A stretch of 64,000 nucleotides of DNA from Rhodovastum sp963709085 (GCA_963709085.1 CAVPVB010000007.1:2108001-2172000); one strand, 5' to 3'; shown: positions 1 through 9,066, counted from the first letter of the stretch. Numbers and translations are program-made. Notes: a model not told the origin generated them from the letters alone.

Positions 1-1
1 G

Positions 2-695
2 AATGCCGGTTTCTTCAGCCGGGTGCGGTTGGGGCGCCCGTTGGTCACGCTGAAGCTCGCCTCCACCCTTGACGGCCGCATCGCCACCCGCACCGGCGAG
101 AGCCAGTGGATCACCGGCGAGCCGGCGCGGCGCATGGCGCACGCGCTGCGCGGCCGGCACGACGCGGTGATGGTGGGGGTGGGCACGGTGACTGGCCGAC
201 GACCCCGACCTGACCTGCCGTATCCCCGGCTACGACCCGGTCAAGCTCGTGCGCGTGGTGGCCGACAGCCACCTGCGTACCCCGCTCACCAGCCGGCTGG
301 TGGCGACCGCTGCGCAGACTCCGACCTGGCTGATCGCCCGCAACGGCGCCGACCCCGAGCGCCGCCGCGCCCTCGAATCGGCCGGCGTGAGCGTGATCAC
401 GGTGGCCGCCGGCACGCCCGGCGTCGATCTGGCCGCCGCCCTGGCGGCGCTGGCCGCGCGGGGCATCACCCGCGTGCTGGTGGAAGGCGGCGGCCAGCTG
501 GCGGCTGCCCTGCTGCGCGCCGATCTGGTGGACCGCATCGCCTGGTTCCACGCGCCCGCGGTGATGGGCGGCGACGGCTGGCCGGCGGTGCAGGCTTTCG
601 GCATCGAGAGGCTCGCCGCCATGCCGCGTTTCGTCCGCGCCTCGGCGACCGGGCTGGGCGACGATATGCTGACCGAATTGAGGAGAGCAGCCTGA
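2..695 (+). CDS. ribD: RibD reductase domain, 5' truncated by window edge and frameshifted
   Basis: C-terminal part of the bifunctional riboflavin deaminase/reductase; this domain reduces 5-amino-6-ribosylamino-uracil 5'-phosphate with NADPH. The window opens inside the gene, reading NAGFFSRVRLGRPLVTLKLA, the usual junction between the deaminase and RibG_C reductase domains. The LDGRIAT and ITGEPAR segments and the LVEGGGQLAAALL motif are typical of the reductase. The frame breaks at an apparent extra A at 191: GVGTV continues as LADDPDL only after a +1 shift. The rest is open to the TGA at 693-695, which overlaps the ribE ATG. The N-terminal deaminase domain would lie upstream of base 1. Family assignment is firm; whether the frameshift is real is doubtful. 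Confidence 0.85.
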
Positions 696-1299
696 TGTTC
701 ACCGGCATCGTCACCGGCATCGGCACGGTGCGCGAACTCACGCCGATCGGCGCCGGGGCCGACATGCGGCTGGTGATCGCGACGCCCTGGCCGGATACCG
801 GCAACGATTCCGCTCGGCGCCTCGATCGCCTGCTCGGGCTGCTGCCTGACCGCGATCGAGGTCGGCGCCGGACTGGTTTCGCCGTCGATGCCTCGGCCGA
901 GACGCTGTCGAAAACGACGCTCGGCACCTGGGGGCCGGGCACGCGCGTGAACCTGGAACGGTCGCTGCGGATGGGCGACGAACTGGGCGGCCACATCGTC
1001 TCCGGCCACGTCGACGGCGTCGGCGAGGCGGTCGTCGGCGACGCCGGAGAACGGCTCCACGCGCTGGCTGTTCCGGGTGCCCGAGCCGCTGGCCCGGTTC
1101 ATCGCGGTCAAGGGCAGCGTCGCCGTGGACGGCGTATCGTTGACGGTCAACGAGGTGCAGGGCGATAGCTTCGGGGTGAACGTCATTCCGCACACCGCCT
1201 CGGTCACCGGCTTCGGCGACCGCCATGCCGGGCGACGGGGTGAACATCGAGATCGACATGCTGGCGCGCTACGTCGCCCGGCTCGCGGAGACGGCGTGA
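695..1299 (+). CDS. ribE: Riboflavin synthase alpha chain, frameshifted
   Basis: Riboflavin synthase, which dismutates two 6,7-dimethyl-8-ribityllumazines to riboflavin. The start MFTGIVTGIGTV is the canonical N-terminus and its ATG overlaps the ribD stop. The second lumazine-binding half is seen as GELGGHIVSGHVDG-like sequence and later SVAVDGVSLTVNEV. Frame changes are needed near 803, 873-877, 1053 and 1225. After each one the expected family sequence resumes (IPLGASIACSGCCLT, FAVDASAETL, TRWLFRVPEPLARF, MPGDGVNIEIDML). About 200 residues when joined, the normal length. The stop overlaps the next ATG as TGATG. The protein sequence is well preserved apart from the indels, which argues against a long-decayed pseudogene. 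Confidence 0.8.
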
Positions 1300-2438
1300 T
1301 GGAAAACCTGCCGCTGAACTCGTCACCGCTCGACTGTCGGAATACCTCGCCTCGGCGCGAGGAACTGATCGAGGAAGCCCGCAACGGCCGCATGTTCATC
1401 CTGGTCGATGACGAGGACCGGGAGAACGAGGGCGACCTGGTCATTCCGGCGCAGTTCGCCACGCCGGACGCGATCAACTTCATGGCCCGGCACGCCCGCG
1501 GGCTGATCTGCCTGGCGCTGACCCAGCAGCGGGTGGAACAGCTCGGCCTGCCGCTGATGAGCCAGCAGAACGGCACCCGCCACCAGACCGCCTTCACCGT
1601 GTCGATCGAGGCGCGCGAGGGCGTCACCACCGGCATTTCCGCCGCCGACCGGGCGCACACCATCGCCGTGGCGATCAACCCCGATAGCGCGCCGCGACGA
1701 CATCACCACGCCGGGCCACGTGTTTCCGCTGGTGGCGCGCGAGGGCGGCACGCTGGTGCGCGCCGGCCACACCGAGGCGTCGGTCGATATCGCCCGCAAG
1801 GCCGGGCTGAACCCGTCCGGCGGTGATCTGCGAGATCATGAACGACGACGGCACCATGGCGCGGCTGCCGGACCTGGTGGCCTTCGCCCAGCACCACAAC
1901 CTGAAGCTCGGCACCATCGCCGACCTGATCGCGCCACCGCCGCCTGACCGAGCGGCTGGTGCGCAAGGTGGAGGAAGGCGTGCTGCAGCATGCCGCCGGC
2001 GGCGACTGGCGCGCGATGGTCTATGCCAACACGGTCGAGTATGCCAGGAGCATCTGGTGCTGGTGAAGGGCGACCTGTCCGGGCCCGAGCCGGTGCTGGT
2101 GCGCATGCACGCGGTCGATCTGCTGGACGACATGACCGGCCGCCGCACTGGATCGCGACGTGCATAACGCCATGCACATGATCGCCGAGGCCGGCCGCGG
2201 CGTGGTGGTGCTGATCCGCGAGCACTCGGCAAGACCGCGCTGGCCGAGCGGGTGCGGCTGCTGTCGGCGCAGCCGCGGCCGCACCGGCGAGTTGCGCGAT
2301 TATGGCATCGGCGCGCAGATCCTGCTCGATCTGGGCGTGAAGAACATGATCCTGCTGTCCAACACGCGGCGCACCATCATCGGCCTGGAGGGTTACGGGT
2401 TGAACATCGTCGCCCGCCAGCCGGTGGATGGGGCATGA
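1299..2438 (+). CDS. ribB: 3,4-dihydroxy-2-butanone 4-phosphate synthase with degenerate GTP cyclohydrolase II domain, frameshifted
   Basis: Makes the four-carbon precursor of lumazine from ribulose 5-phosphate. The N-terminal RibB domain is clear: FILVDDEDRENEGDLV (metal-binding DDEDRENEGD), INFMARHARGLIC, HQTAFTVSIEAREGVTTGISAADR and PGHVFPLVAREGG. The C-terminal half has the length and fold landmarks of RibA (RDYGIGAQILLDLGVKNMILLSN near the end). It lacks the zinc-binding Cys cluster and the RxHSEC segment; the matching place reads LVRMHAVDLLDDM. This resembles RibBX-type fusions whose second domain is not expected to hydrolyse GTP, so a separate ribA should exist elsewhere. Indels are needed near 1692, 1820, 1933, 2046, 2147, 2228 and 2276 to read it through. 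Confidence 0.8.
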
Positions 2439-2460
2439 GTGTCATGCCGGAGGCGTGCGA

Positions 2461-2942
2461 ATGAGCACTGCTGACGCACCGTTGCCGACCGCCCCGCACA
2501 TCGAGGGGCCGCCGCCGCATCTGCTGATCGTGCGGGCGCCGTATTACACCGAAGTGGTGGACGGGCTGCGGGACGGGGCGGCGCGCATGCTGCGTGAGGC
2601 CGGTGCCCGCTTCGAGGTGCTGGACGTGGCCGGGGCGCTGGAACTGGCCGAGGCGGTGCGGCTGGCCGCGCACGGCACCCGGCTGTTCGACGGCTACGTC
2701 GCGCTGGGCTGCATGGTGCGCGGCGAGACCGACCATTACGAGTATATCTGCCGCGAGGCGATGGCGGGGCTCACCCAGGTGGTGCTGCAGTTCGGCCTGT
2801 GCCTGGGCACCGGGCTGCTGACGTGGACCCGGTGGAACAGGCCGTGGCGCGCTCGGCGCTGGACGGCCACAACAAGGGTGCCGAGGCGGCCGTCGCGGCG
2901 CTGCTGCAGATCCACGCGGCGCGCTGGCTGGGGGTTGAGTGA
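2461..2942 (+). CDS. ribH: 6,7-dimethyl-8-ribityllumazine synthase, frameshifted near the 3' end
   Basis: Condenses the RibB and RibD products to lumazine. Residues 20-120 read as a normal RibH: LLIVRAPYYTEVVDGL at the N-terminus, ALELAEAVRLAA, FDGYVALGCMVRGETDHYEYIC and the long LTQVVLQFGLCLGTGLL strand. The active-site His is in GETDHYEYI. One base appears to be missing near 2823: after GTGLLT the expected VDPVEQAVARSALDGHNKGAEAA follows in another frame and ends at the TGA at 2940-2942, sharing bases with the nusB start. ATG at 2461 is 22 bases past the ribB stop. Product identity is secure; the frame break is probably an error. Confidence 0.82.
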
Positions 2943-3474
2943 TGGCCGATCGTCCACGACACCGTCCGTATCAAGGGGGGCCGCAGCCGGGGGGCGGGCG
3001 CAGGGGCGTCCGCGCACCGGCTCGCGGGTGGCCGCCGTGCAGGCGCTGTTCCAGGCCGAGCAGGCGCAATCCAGCCCGGAGACGGTGATCGACCAGTTCG
3101 TCCGCCACCGCCTGGGCGACCTGCCGGGCACTGGCGGCTTCGAGGACGGCCGGGTGGCCGACGTGCACGTGCCGCTGTTCGCCCAGATCGTGCGCGCGGC
3201 GACCGGCCAGCAGGACACGCTCGACCCGATCCTGTCGGCGGCGCTGACCGAGGACTGGCCGTTGGCGCGGCTCGACCCGGTGCTGCGCGCGCTGTTGCGC
3301 GCCGGCGCGGCCGAGCTGTGGATGCCGGATGGCCCGCCGGCGAAGGTGGTGATCAACGAGTACATGGACGTGGCGCACGGCTTCTTCGACGGCGAGGAAC
3401 CGCGCATGGCCAATGGCGTACTCGACCGGGTCGCCCGCCAGCTTCGCCCGGCGGAGTTCGCCGACGCGGGCTAG
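2942..3474 (+). CDS. nusB: Transcription antitermination factor NusB
   Basis: NusB binds boxA RNA with NusE (S10) and supports rRNA antitermination. The helical core is visible from about residue 22: SRVAAVQALFQAEQ, then ARLDPVLRALLRAGAAELWM, PPAKVVINEYMDVAHGF and the C-terminal MANGVLDRVARQL. The ribH-nusB order is standard. The ATG at 2942 overlaps the ribH stop and opens a basic, Gly/Pro-rich leader (MADRPRHRPYQGG), but a frame change is needed around 2985-3005 to join it to the core. This is the last of the cluster of indels that runs through the rib genes. The remaining coding sequence is continuous to the TAG at 3472. Confidence 0.83.
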
Positions 3475-3478
3475 GCCG

Positions 3479-4453
3479 GTGCCCCCGGCTCTCTCGCTTC
3501 CCGCCGAGTTTTCGCTCATTGCGCGGCATTTTCGGCCGCTCGCCGGGCCGGGCGCCCTCGATCTTGGCGATGATGCCGCGGTATTGGCGCCGCCGCCCGG
3601 CCGCGAACTGGTGGTGGCTGCCGACGCCATCGTGGCGGGCGTGCATTTTCTGCCGGATGATCCGCCCGACCTGATCGCGCGAAAATTGCTCCGGACCAAT
3701 CTGTCCGACCTCGCCGCCATGGGGGCGGTGCCGCTCGGCTACCTGATGACCGTGTCGGTTCCGCGCCGCACGCCGGATGCCTGGTTCGCCGGATTCGCCG
3801 CCGGGTTGGCCAACGATCAGGCCGAATTCGGCGTGTTTCTGCTCGGGGGCGACACCACCTCAACGCCCGGGCCGGTGAGCCTGTCGCTGACGATCCTCGG
3901 CCACGTGGCGCCCGGTGCCGCGCTGCGCCGCACCGGGGCGCGGGACGGGGACGGGCTGTGGGTCAGCGGCACCATCGGCGACGGGGCGCTCGGCCTGCTG
4001 GCGGCGCGCGGCGAGATCGCCGACCCGGACGGGTACCTTGCCGGCCGCTACCGGCTGGCGCGTCCGCGGCTGGCGCTGGGTCAAGCGGTGGCGGGCATCG
4101 CCCATGCCGGCATGGATGTGTCCGACGGGCTGGTGCAGGATGCGGGGCATCTTTGCCGCGCCGGCGGGGTCGGCTGCGTCATCGAGGCGGCGGCCGTGCC
4201 GTTGTCACCGGCGGCGCGCGCGGCGGGGCGGCTGACGCTGTGCCTGAGCGGCGGCGATGACTACGAACTGCTTCTCGCCGTGCCGCCGGACGCCGAACCG
4301 GCATTGACCGAAGCGGCCCGCCGCGCCGGAACACCGGTCACCCGGATCGGCACGTTTCGAGCCGGGGCGCCGCAGGTGACGGTTCGCGCGGCTGATGGCT
4401 CGCCCCTTCCCATTGCGGTGGCGGGATGGAGCCATTTTGATGGCCCATTTTGA
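3479..4453 (+). CDS. thiL: Thiamine-monophosphate kinase
   Basis: Phosphorylates thiamine monophosphate to the active cofactor thiamine diphosphate with ATP. The AIRS/ThiL fold is shown by EFSLIARHFRPL, GDDAAVL near residue 29 (metal/ATP binding), DAIVAGVHF, RTNLSDLAAMGAVPLGYL, LLGGDTTSTPG, MDVSDGLVQDAGHL and LSGGDDYELLLAVP. A GTG at 3479, five bases after nusB ends, gives 324 residues, the usual length. The longer open frame that runs back into nusB has no support. The gene follows nusB as in many alphaproteobacteria. It is free of indels, in contrast to the preceding 3 kb. Confidence 0.93.
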   Translation: MPPALSLPAEFSLIARHFRPLAGPGALDLGDDAAVLAPPPGRELVVAADAIVAGVHFLPDDPPDLIARKLLRTNLSDLAAMGAVPLGYLMTVSVPRRTPDAWFAGFAAGLANDQAEFGVFLLGGDTTSTPGPVSLSLTILGHVAPGAALRRTGARDGDGLWVSGTIGDGALGLLAARGEIADPDGYLAGRYRLARPRLALGQAVAGIAHAGMDVSDGLVQDAGHLCRAGGVGCVIEAAAVPLSPAARAAGRLTLCLSGGDDYELLLAVPPDAEPALTEAARRAGTPVTRIGTFRAGAPQVTVRAADGSPLPIAVAGWSHFDGPF

Positions 4454-4494
4454 TGACCAGGACTCTGCCCTGGACCCATAAGGGAGCGGGTCCG

Positions 4495-5160
4495 TTAATT
4501 GCTGCGGTTGGACGACCCGGCCGAGTGACCGCCGCTGGTGTCCACCGGGCTGAACCGGCCGACATTGCCGAGCAACTGCTGCATGAACGATGCGTCGTTG
4601 CCCGGGGCGGGCGTGGCGCGCGTCACCACCGACACGGGCACCGCATCGCCCTGCGACTTGCGCTCGATGCCGCGCAGCACGCCTTGCGGGTCGAAGGTCA
4701 GCACCACCACCTGCTGGTCCAGCACCTCGTTGGTGGCGCCGATCACCGGCTTGGTGACCTCGCCGATATAGATCCAGGTGTTGTCGTCGAAGGTCGCGCG
4801 GGCGGTGGGGGTGCCGATCAGCGCGGTGACGTCGGCGCGGGTGGAGGTGCCCGGAACAAGCTGCGTCAGCAACGCCTCGTCGACCTTGTTGCCGCGCACC
4901 TGTGGCGGGAAGGTCATGAATGACGGCAGGCCGCACCCGGCGAGCGTGGCCGAGGCCAGCAGGGCGGCGAGCAGCCTGGAGACAAGCGGGCGGGCGACAA
5001 CAAGCGGGCGGGTGGGCAAACTGGGCAAAGCGGGGTCGTCCTCCTGGGGGCCGGACTCCTGGGAACCGGCCACGTGCGCTGGGGCGCGCGGCCCGACCCC
5101 ATGTTGACACGACACCACGTTGACCGGCGCGACGGCGGCGTTAGGTGTATCGGGTGTCAC
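4495..5160 (-). CDS. BamE/SmpA-OmlA domain outer-membrane lipoprotein
   Basis: Probable BamE-type component of the outer-membrane beta-barrel assembly machinery. The lipobox is LASATLAGC. After it comes the SmpA/OmlA core: VRGNKVDEALLTQLVPGTSTRADVTALIGTPTARATFDDNTWIYIG, then VLTFDPQGVLRGIERKS. The C-terminal tail is rich in Gly, Ser and Asn. The ATG at 5160 leaves a long unlikely leader before the signal peptide. An internal TTG or GTG start (for example near LPSLPTRPLVVARPLVSRLL) is more plausible, so the 5' end is uncertain. It converges with thiL and is divergent from the cytochrome chaperone gene, its usual partner in this order. Confidence 0.82.
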   Translation of the reverse strand: MTPDTPNAAVAPVNVVSCQHGVGPRAPAHVAGSQESGPQEDDPALPSLPTRPLVVARPLVSRLLAALLASATLAGCGLPSFMTFPPQVRGNKVDEALLTQLVPGTSTRADVTALIGTPTARATFDDNTWIYIGEVTKPVIGATNEVLDQQVVVLTFDPQGVLRGIERKSQGDAVPVSVVTRATPAPGNDASFMQQLLGNVGRFSPVDTSGGHSAGSSNRSN

Positions 5161-5232
5161 GGCGGCCCGGAAGTGTCAATCGATCCTGAGTCCAGGATCG
5201 GCGCGCGGGACCAGCCGGAGAAGGAGCGGTGG

Positions 5233-5790
5233 ATGGGTTTGTTGAGGGGCTTGTTGGGGTTCTGGCGTGGCAATCCCCATGAGCGGACCGGCTATGTTCT
5301 CTATTCGGGCGCCGTGGCGGCGGCGCGCGATCCGTACCTGTACTCCACCGTCGGCGCGCCGGACACGCTGGACGGACGGTTCGACCTGGTCGGGCTGCAC
5401 ACTTTTCTGGTGATCCGCCACCTGCAGGCCCAGCCCCGGCCCGGCCCCGATCTGGCGCAGGCGGTGTTCGACGCGATGTTCAACGACATGGACGTGAACC
5501 TGCGCGAAATGGGGGTCGGCGATCTCTCGGTCGGCAAGAAGGTGAAGGTGATGTGGGAGGCGTTCAACGGCCGCGCCACCGCCTATGCCCGCGCGCTGGA
5601 GACCAGCGATTCCGCGACCCTGGCGATGGCGCTGGCGCGCAATGTCTGGCGCGGCGCCGAGGCGGGCGCCGGCCCGGCACTGCTCGCCGCTATCGTGCAG
5701 GCGCAGGATTCGCATCTCGCCGGCCAGCCCCTCATCGACGGCCGGATTGCCTTCCTGCCGGCCGAAACCGCCGCGAAGGCGCGACCGTGA
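5233..5790 (+). CDS. Ubiquinol-cytochrome c chaperone (CBP3/UPF0174 family)
   Basis: Relative of mitochondrial Cbp3, which assists assembly of cytochrome b in the bc1 complex. The family core is seen in GRFDLVGLHTFLVIRHL, AQAVFDAMFNDMDVNLREMGVGDLSVGKKVKVM and AFNGRATAYARAL. Start ATG 5233 is preceded by AAGGAGCGG at good spacing, giving 185 residues. Its stop overlaps the GTG start of the DUF177 gene, so the two are translationally coupled. This pair next to rpmF-plsX is a conserved alphaproteobacterial arrangement. Confidence 0.88.
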   Translation: MGLLRGLLGFWRGNPHERTGYVLYSGAVAAARDPYLYSTVGAPDTLDGRFDLVGLHTFLVIRHLQAQPRPGPDLAQAVFDAMFNDMDVNLREMGVGDLSVGKKVKVMWEAFNGRATAYARALETSDSATLAMALARNVWRGAEAGAGPALLAAIVQAQDSHLAGQPLIDGRIAFLPAETAAKARP

Positions 5791-6296
5791 GCCCCGAGCT
5801 GCCGCGCCCGGAACTTTACCGGCCCCTCGCGGTGGACCGTGTCGGACCGGGCGGGCTGGCGGTCGAGGTGCGGGCGGACGACGCGGAGTGCCGGGCGCTG
5901 GCGGCGCGCATGGACATTCCGGCGGTTGAAAGTTTCCTCTGCCGGTTCAGCCTGTCGGCCCTCCCCGGCGGGATCGTGCTGGCGGAGGGCGATTTGCAGG
6001 CGCGGGTGGTGCGGATCTGCGTGCTGACGCTCGACTCCTTCGAGACCGTGACCGAGGAGCGGTTCCGGCTGCGCTTCGTGCCGGCCGGCCGCGAATCCGA
6101 CGACGATGATCCCGAAGCCGATGACGAAATCGCCTACCCGGGCGCCGCCATCGACCTCGGCGAGGCGGCGGCCGAACAACTGGCCCTGGCGCTCGACCCC
6201 TATCCGCGCAAGCCGGACGCCACCCTGCCCGCCGAGGTCGAATCGGCAGCGGATTCACCGTTCGCCGCGCTGGCACGCCGGCAACCGCGCCACTAG
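5787..6296 (+). CDS. DUF177 (YceD-type) protein
   Basis: DUF177/YceD proteins are almost always encoded directly before rpmF and are linked to large-subunit rRNA metabolism; the biochemical role is not firmly known. The sequence has the family's acidic C-terminal stretch (ESDDDDPEADDEIAYPGAAIDLGEAAAEQLALALDPYPRKP, given here in pieces: acidic run, then the IDLGEAAAEQLALALDPYP motif). The GTG start at 5787 overlaps the upstream stop by four bases. 169 residues. The D-P-YPRKPDA motif near the C-terminus is diagnostic of the alphaproteobacterial form. Confidence 0.85.
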   Translation: MSPELPRPELYRPLAVDRVGPGGLAVEVRADDAECRALAARMDIPAVESFLCRFSLSALPGGIVLAEGDLQARVVRICVLTLDSFETVTEERFRLRFVPAGRESDDDDPEADDEIAYPGAAIDLGEAAAEQLALALDPYPRKPDATLPAEVESAADSPFAALARRQPRH

Positions 6297-6457
6297 GATG
6301 GGTCCTATGCATGCGGCTGCTTGCAGGGGGGGGTGCCCTCTGCTAGACGGCGCGCCTCGCGCTATTGACATACTTGTGACCGCCTCCCGACGGCCCCGCG
6401 GCGATTCACCGCCCAAGCCACCCTGGAGCATCACGCAGACCGGAGGGGCATTGTCCC

Positions 6458-6661
6458 ATGGCTGTTCCCAAGCGAAAGACTTCGCCGTCGCGTCGCGGCA
6501 TGCGCCGCAGCCATCATGCCCTGCCGACCGAGGCGCACGCCGAGTGCCCCAATTGCGGCGAGCTGAAGCGCCCGCATCATGTGTGCAGCCATTGCGGCCA
6601 TTACGACGGGCGCGAGGTGGTGGCTGCGGGGAAAGCCCTGAAGGCTGCCGTCCGGGCCTGA
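6458..6661 (+). CDS. rpmF: 50S ribosomal protein L32
   Basis: Structural protein of the large ribosomal subunit. MAVPKRKTSPSRRGMRRSHH is the canonical L32 N-terminus. The four cysteines of the zinc ribbon are kept at residues 30, 33, 43 and 46 (CPNC and CSHC). 67 residues, normal for the family. The 161-base gap before it holds an RBS-like CGGAGG about 16 bases upstream and a TTGACA hexamer at about 6365 with no good -10 partner. It lies in the conserved DUF177-rpmF-plsX-fabH order. Confidence 0.96.
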   Translation: MAVPKRKTSPSRRGMRRSHHALPTEAHAECPNCGELKRPHHVCSHCGHYDGREVVAAGKALKAAVRA

Positions 6662-6766
6662 TTGGCGTGGTCCGGTGCGGAGAGTGCCCATGATGCAATA
6701 CCGCTTCCCGGCGCCGGCCTGCCGGCGTGCGTCGCGCCGGGAGGGAATGGGCACGGGGGCTCAGCC

Positions 6767-7951
6767 ATGACCGTCACCGGCACGACCGGCACAGGCACTA
6801 CCGGCACGGGCACGACCGCCCCGTTCACCCTGGCGGTGGACGCGATGGGCGGTGACCAGGCGCCCGAGATCGTGGTGCATGGCATCGACATTGCCGCCGA
6901 ACGTCATCCTACGGCGCGCTTCCTGCTGGTCGGCGACGAGCTGAAGCTGGCGCCCTTGCTGCGGCAATACCCGGCCGCCGCCAGCGTCTGCACGGTGCGC
7001 CACGCGCCCGACAAAATCGCCAGCGATCTCAAGCCCACCGCGGCGTTGCGGATGCGCAACGCCTCGATGCGGGTGGCGATCGACGCGGTTGCCAGCGGCG
7101 AGGCCGCCGGCGTGGTGTCGGCCGGCAATACCGGCGCGCTGCTGGCGCTGGCCAAGATCATCATCAAGACCATGGCCGGCATCGACCGCCCCGCCATGGC
7201 GGCGATCGCCCCCTCGGTGCGCGGCGACGTGGTGATGCTCGACCTTGGCGCCAACGTGGTGTGCGATACCCGAAATCTGGTCGAGTTCGCCGTGATGGGC
7301 GACGTGTTCGCCCGCACCGTGCTGGGCCTGACCGCGCCCACGATCGGCCTGCTGAATGTCGGCTCGGAGGAGCTGAAGGGCGACGACCGCATCCGCGCCG
7401 CCGCCGATGTGCTGCGTGAGACCCATATCGCGCCGCAGTTCCACGGCTTCGTCGAAGGTCACGACATCGCCGCCGGCACCACCGATATCATCGTCACCGA
7501 CGGCTTCACCGGCAACGTCGCGCTGAAGACCACCGAAGGCACCGCCAAGCTGGTGCTGCAACTGCTGCGGCAGGCCTTCACCGCCTCGCTGACGGCCAAG
7601 CTGGGCTATCTGCTGGCGCGCTCGGAGCTGGAGCGGCTGCGCGAGCTGGTGGACCCGCGGCGCTACAATGGCGCCGTGATGGTGGGTCTGAACGGGGTCG
7701 TGGTGAAATCGCACGGCGGCACTGACGGCCCCGGCTTCGCCCATGCGGTGGACGTGGCCATGGACATGGTCGTGCATCATTTCAACGACCGCATCCGCGA
7801 GGGGCTCGGCCGTATCGGTCCGCAACTCCCTGGGGTACCGCGGCAGAACAGCCAGGCCCGCAACGGGACGGCGGAATCGGGACCCACGAATGGATCAGCA
7901 GGCAGCCCAGCGGGCAGCAACGACGGCCAGCGCATCGCGGCTGCCCGCTGA
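6767..7951 (+). CDS. plsX: Phosphate acyltransferase PlsX
   Basis: Converts acyl-ACP to acyl-phosphate, the donor for PlsY in phospholipid synthesis. Motifs: FTLAVDAMGGDQAPEIVVHG, VSAGNTGALLALAKIIIKT, RPAMAAIAPS, MLDLGANVVC, GLLNVGSEELKGDD, FVEGHDI and VKSHGGTDGPGFAHAVDVA. The N-terminus carries a short Gly-Thr repeat (TGTTGTGTTGTGTT) before the conserved core, encoded by an imperfect microsatellite at 6777-6820; a later start cannot be excluded. The C-terminus adds about 45 low-complexity residues that overlap the fabH start by 62 bases. Confidence 0.94.
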   Translation: MTVTGTTGTGTTGTGTTAPFTLAVDAMGGDQAPEIVVHGIDIAAERHPTARFLLVGDELKLAPLLRQYPAAASVCTVRHAPDKIASDLKPTAALRMRNASMRVAIDAVASGEAAGVVSAGNTGALLALAKIIIKTMAGIDRPAMAAIAPSVRGDVVMLDLGANVVCDTRNLVEFAVMGDVFARTVLGLTAPTIGLLNVGSEELKGDDRIRAAADVLRETHIAPQFHGFVEGHDIAAGTTDIIVTDGFTGNVALKTTEGTAKLVLQLLRQAFTASLTAKLGYLLARSELERLRELVDPRRYNGAVMVGLNGVVVKSHGGTDGPGFAHAVDVAMDMVVHHFNDRIREGLGRIGPQLPGVPRQNSQARNGTAESGPTNGSAGSPAGSNDGQRIAAAR

Positions 7952-8966
7952 GGGCGGACACCAGACGGCCACTCATCCAGGGCCGGCGCCGACCCCCCTG
8001 ACCCGGGCCGTGCTGGCCGGCATCGGCGCCTACCTGCCGGAGAACGTGGTGACCAACGACGCGCTGGCCGGGCGCGTCGAGACCTCGGATAGCTGGATCC
8101 GCGAGCGCACCGGCATCCGCCAGCGCCACCTGGCCGCCCCGCACGAGACCTGCGCCTTCATGGCCAGCGCGGCGGCCCGCGCCGCCCTGGCCGACGCCGG
8201 CGCGGCGGCCGAGGAGGTGGATGCCATCGTGCTCGGCACCTCCACGCCCGACCAGGTGTTCCCGGCCACCGCCGTGCGGGTGCAGGCCGAAATCGGCGCC
8301 GGCGGCTTCGCCTTCGACCTTTCGGCGGCGTGCAGCGGGTTCATCTACGCCCTGTCGGTGGCCGATTCGCTGGTGCGGTCCGGGCAGGCCCGCGGCGTGC
8401 TGGTGATCGGCGCGGAAGTGTTCTCGCGCCTGCTGAACTGGCAGGACCGCGGCACCTGCGTGCTGTTCGGCGACGGCGCCGGCGCGGTGTTCCTGCGCGC
8501 CACCGATGGCGCGGTGGGGGCCGAGTCGCCCGGCATTCTGTCCACCCATCTGCACAGCGACGGCCGGCTGGGCGATATTCTGTATGTTGATGGCGCGGTC
8601 GGGCGCCCCGACCGGTCCGGTCACCTGATAATGAACGGGCGCGAAGTCTTCCGCCACGCCGTCACCCGCCTGTCGGACGCGGTGAACGAGGCGCTGGCCG
8701 CCAACGGGTTGGCCGCCGCCGACGTGGACTGGCTGGTGCCGCACCAGGCCAACGCCCGCATCATCGACGGGGTCGGCCGCAAGCTGGGCCTGCCGGCGGA
8801 ACGCGTGGTGCTGACTGTCGATCGCCATGCCAATACCTCGGCCGCCTCGATTCCCCTGGCCCTGGCCGAGGCCTATGGCGATGGGCGAATCCGGCGCGGG
8901 CAACTGGTGTTGATGGAGGCGCTCGGCGGCGGCCTGACCTGGGGATCAGCCTTGGTACGGCTGTAG
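7890..8966 (+). CDS. fabH: 3-oxoacyl-ACP synthase III
   Basis: Starts fatty-acid synthesis by condensing acetyl-CoA with malonyl-ACP. Catalytic triad visible: Cys in FDLSAACSGFIYAL (residue 148 from this start), His in VPHQANARI and Asn in DRHANTSAASIPLAL. Compared with E. coli FabH (active Cys at 112) this start adds about 36 low-complexity residues that overlap the plsX C-terminus. A GTG inside LTRAVLAGIGAYLP could be the true start. Context (plsX before, ihfA after) is the conserved lipid cluster of alphaproteobacteria. Confidence 0.95.
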   Translation: MDQQAAQRAATTASASRLPAEGGHQTATHPGPAPTPLTRAVLAGIGAYLPENVVTNDALAGRVETSDSWIRERTGIRQRHLAAPHETCAFMASAAARAALADAGAAAEEVDAIVLGTSTPDQVFPATAVRVQAEIGAGGFAFDLSAACSGFIYALSVADSLVRSGQARGVLVIGAEVFSRLLNWQDRGTCVLFGDGAGAVFLRATDGAVGAESPGILSTHLHSDGRLGDILYVDGAVGRPDRSGHLIMNGREVFRHAVTRLSDAVNEALAANGLAAADVDWLVPHQANARIIDGVGRKLGLPAERVVLTVDRHANTSAASIPLALAEAYGDGRIRRGQLVLMEALGGGLTWGSALVRL

Positions 8967-9037
8967 GGCGGCGGCCACCAGGGCAGCGAATCTGGCCTTT
9001 CTCCCCCCGCATCAAGCACTTGCTCTCCGAACCTTTA

Positions 9038-9066
9038 TTGACGAGTCGCCAAAGGCTTTCTAGCGT
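9038..9066 (+). promoter_or_regulatory. Candidate ihfA promoter
   Basis: TTGACG (9038-9043), a 17-base spacer, then TAGCGT (9061-9066). Predicted transcription would begin almost at the ihfA ATG (9073), and no Shine-Dalgarno sequence is seen before it, so a leaderless transcript is possible. Pattern match only. Confidence 0.3.

Noticed and set aside
6364..6400. rpmF promoter from TTGACA at about 6365
   Set aside because: The -35 hexamer is perfect, but 16-18 bases downstream there is only GC-rich sequence with no -10 resemblance.
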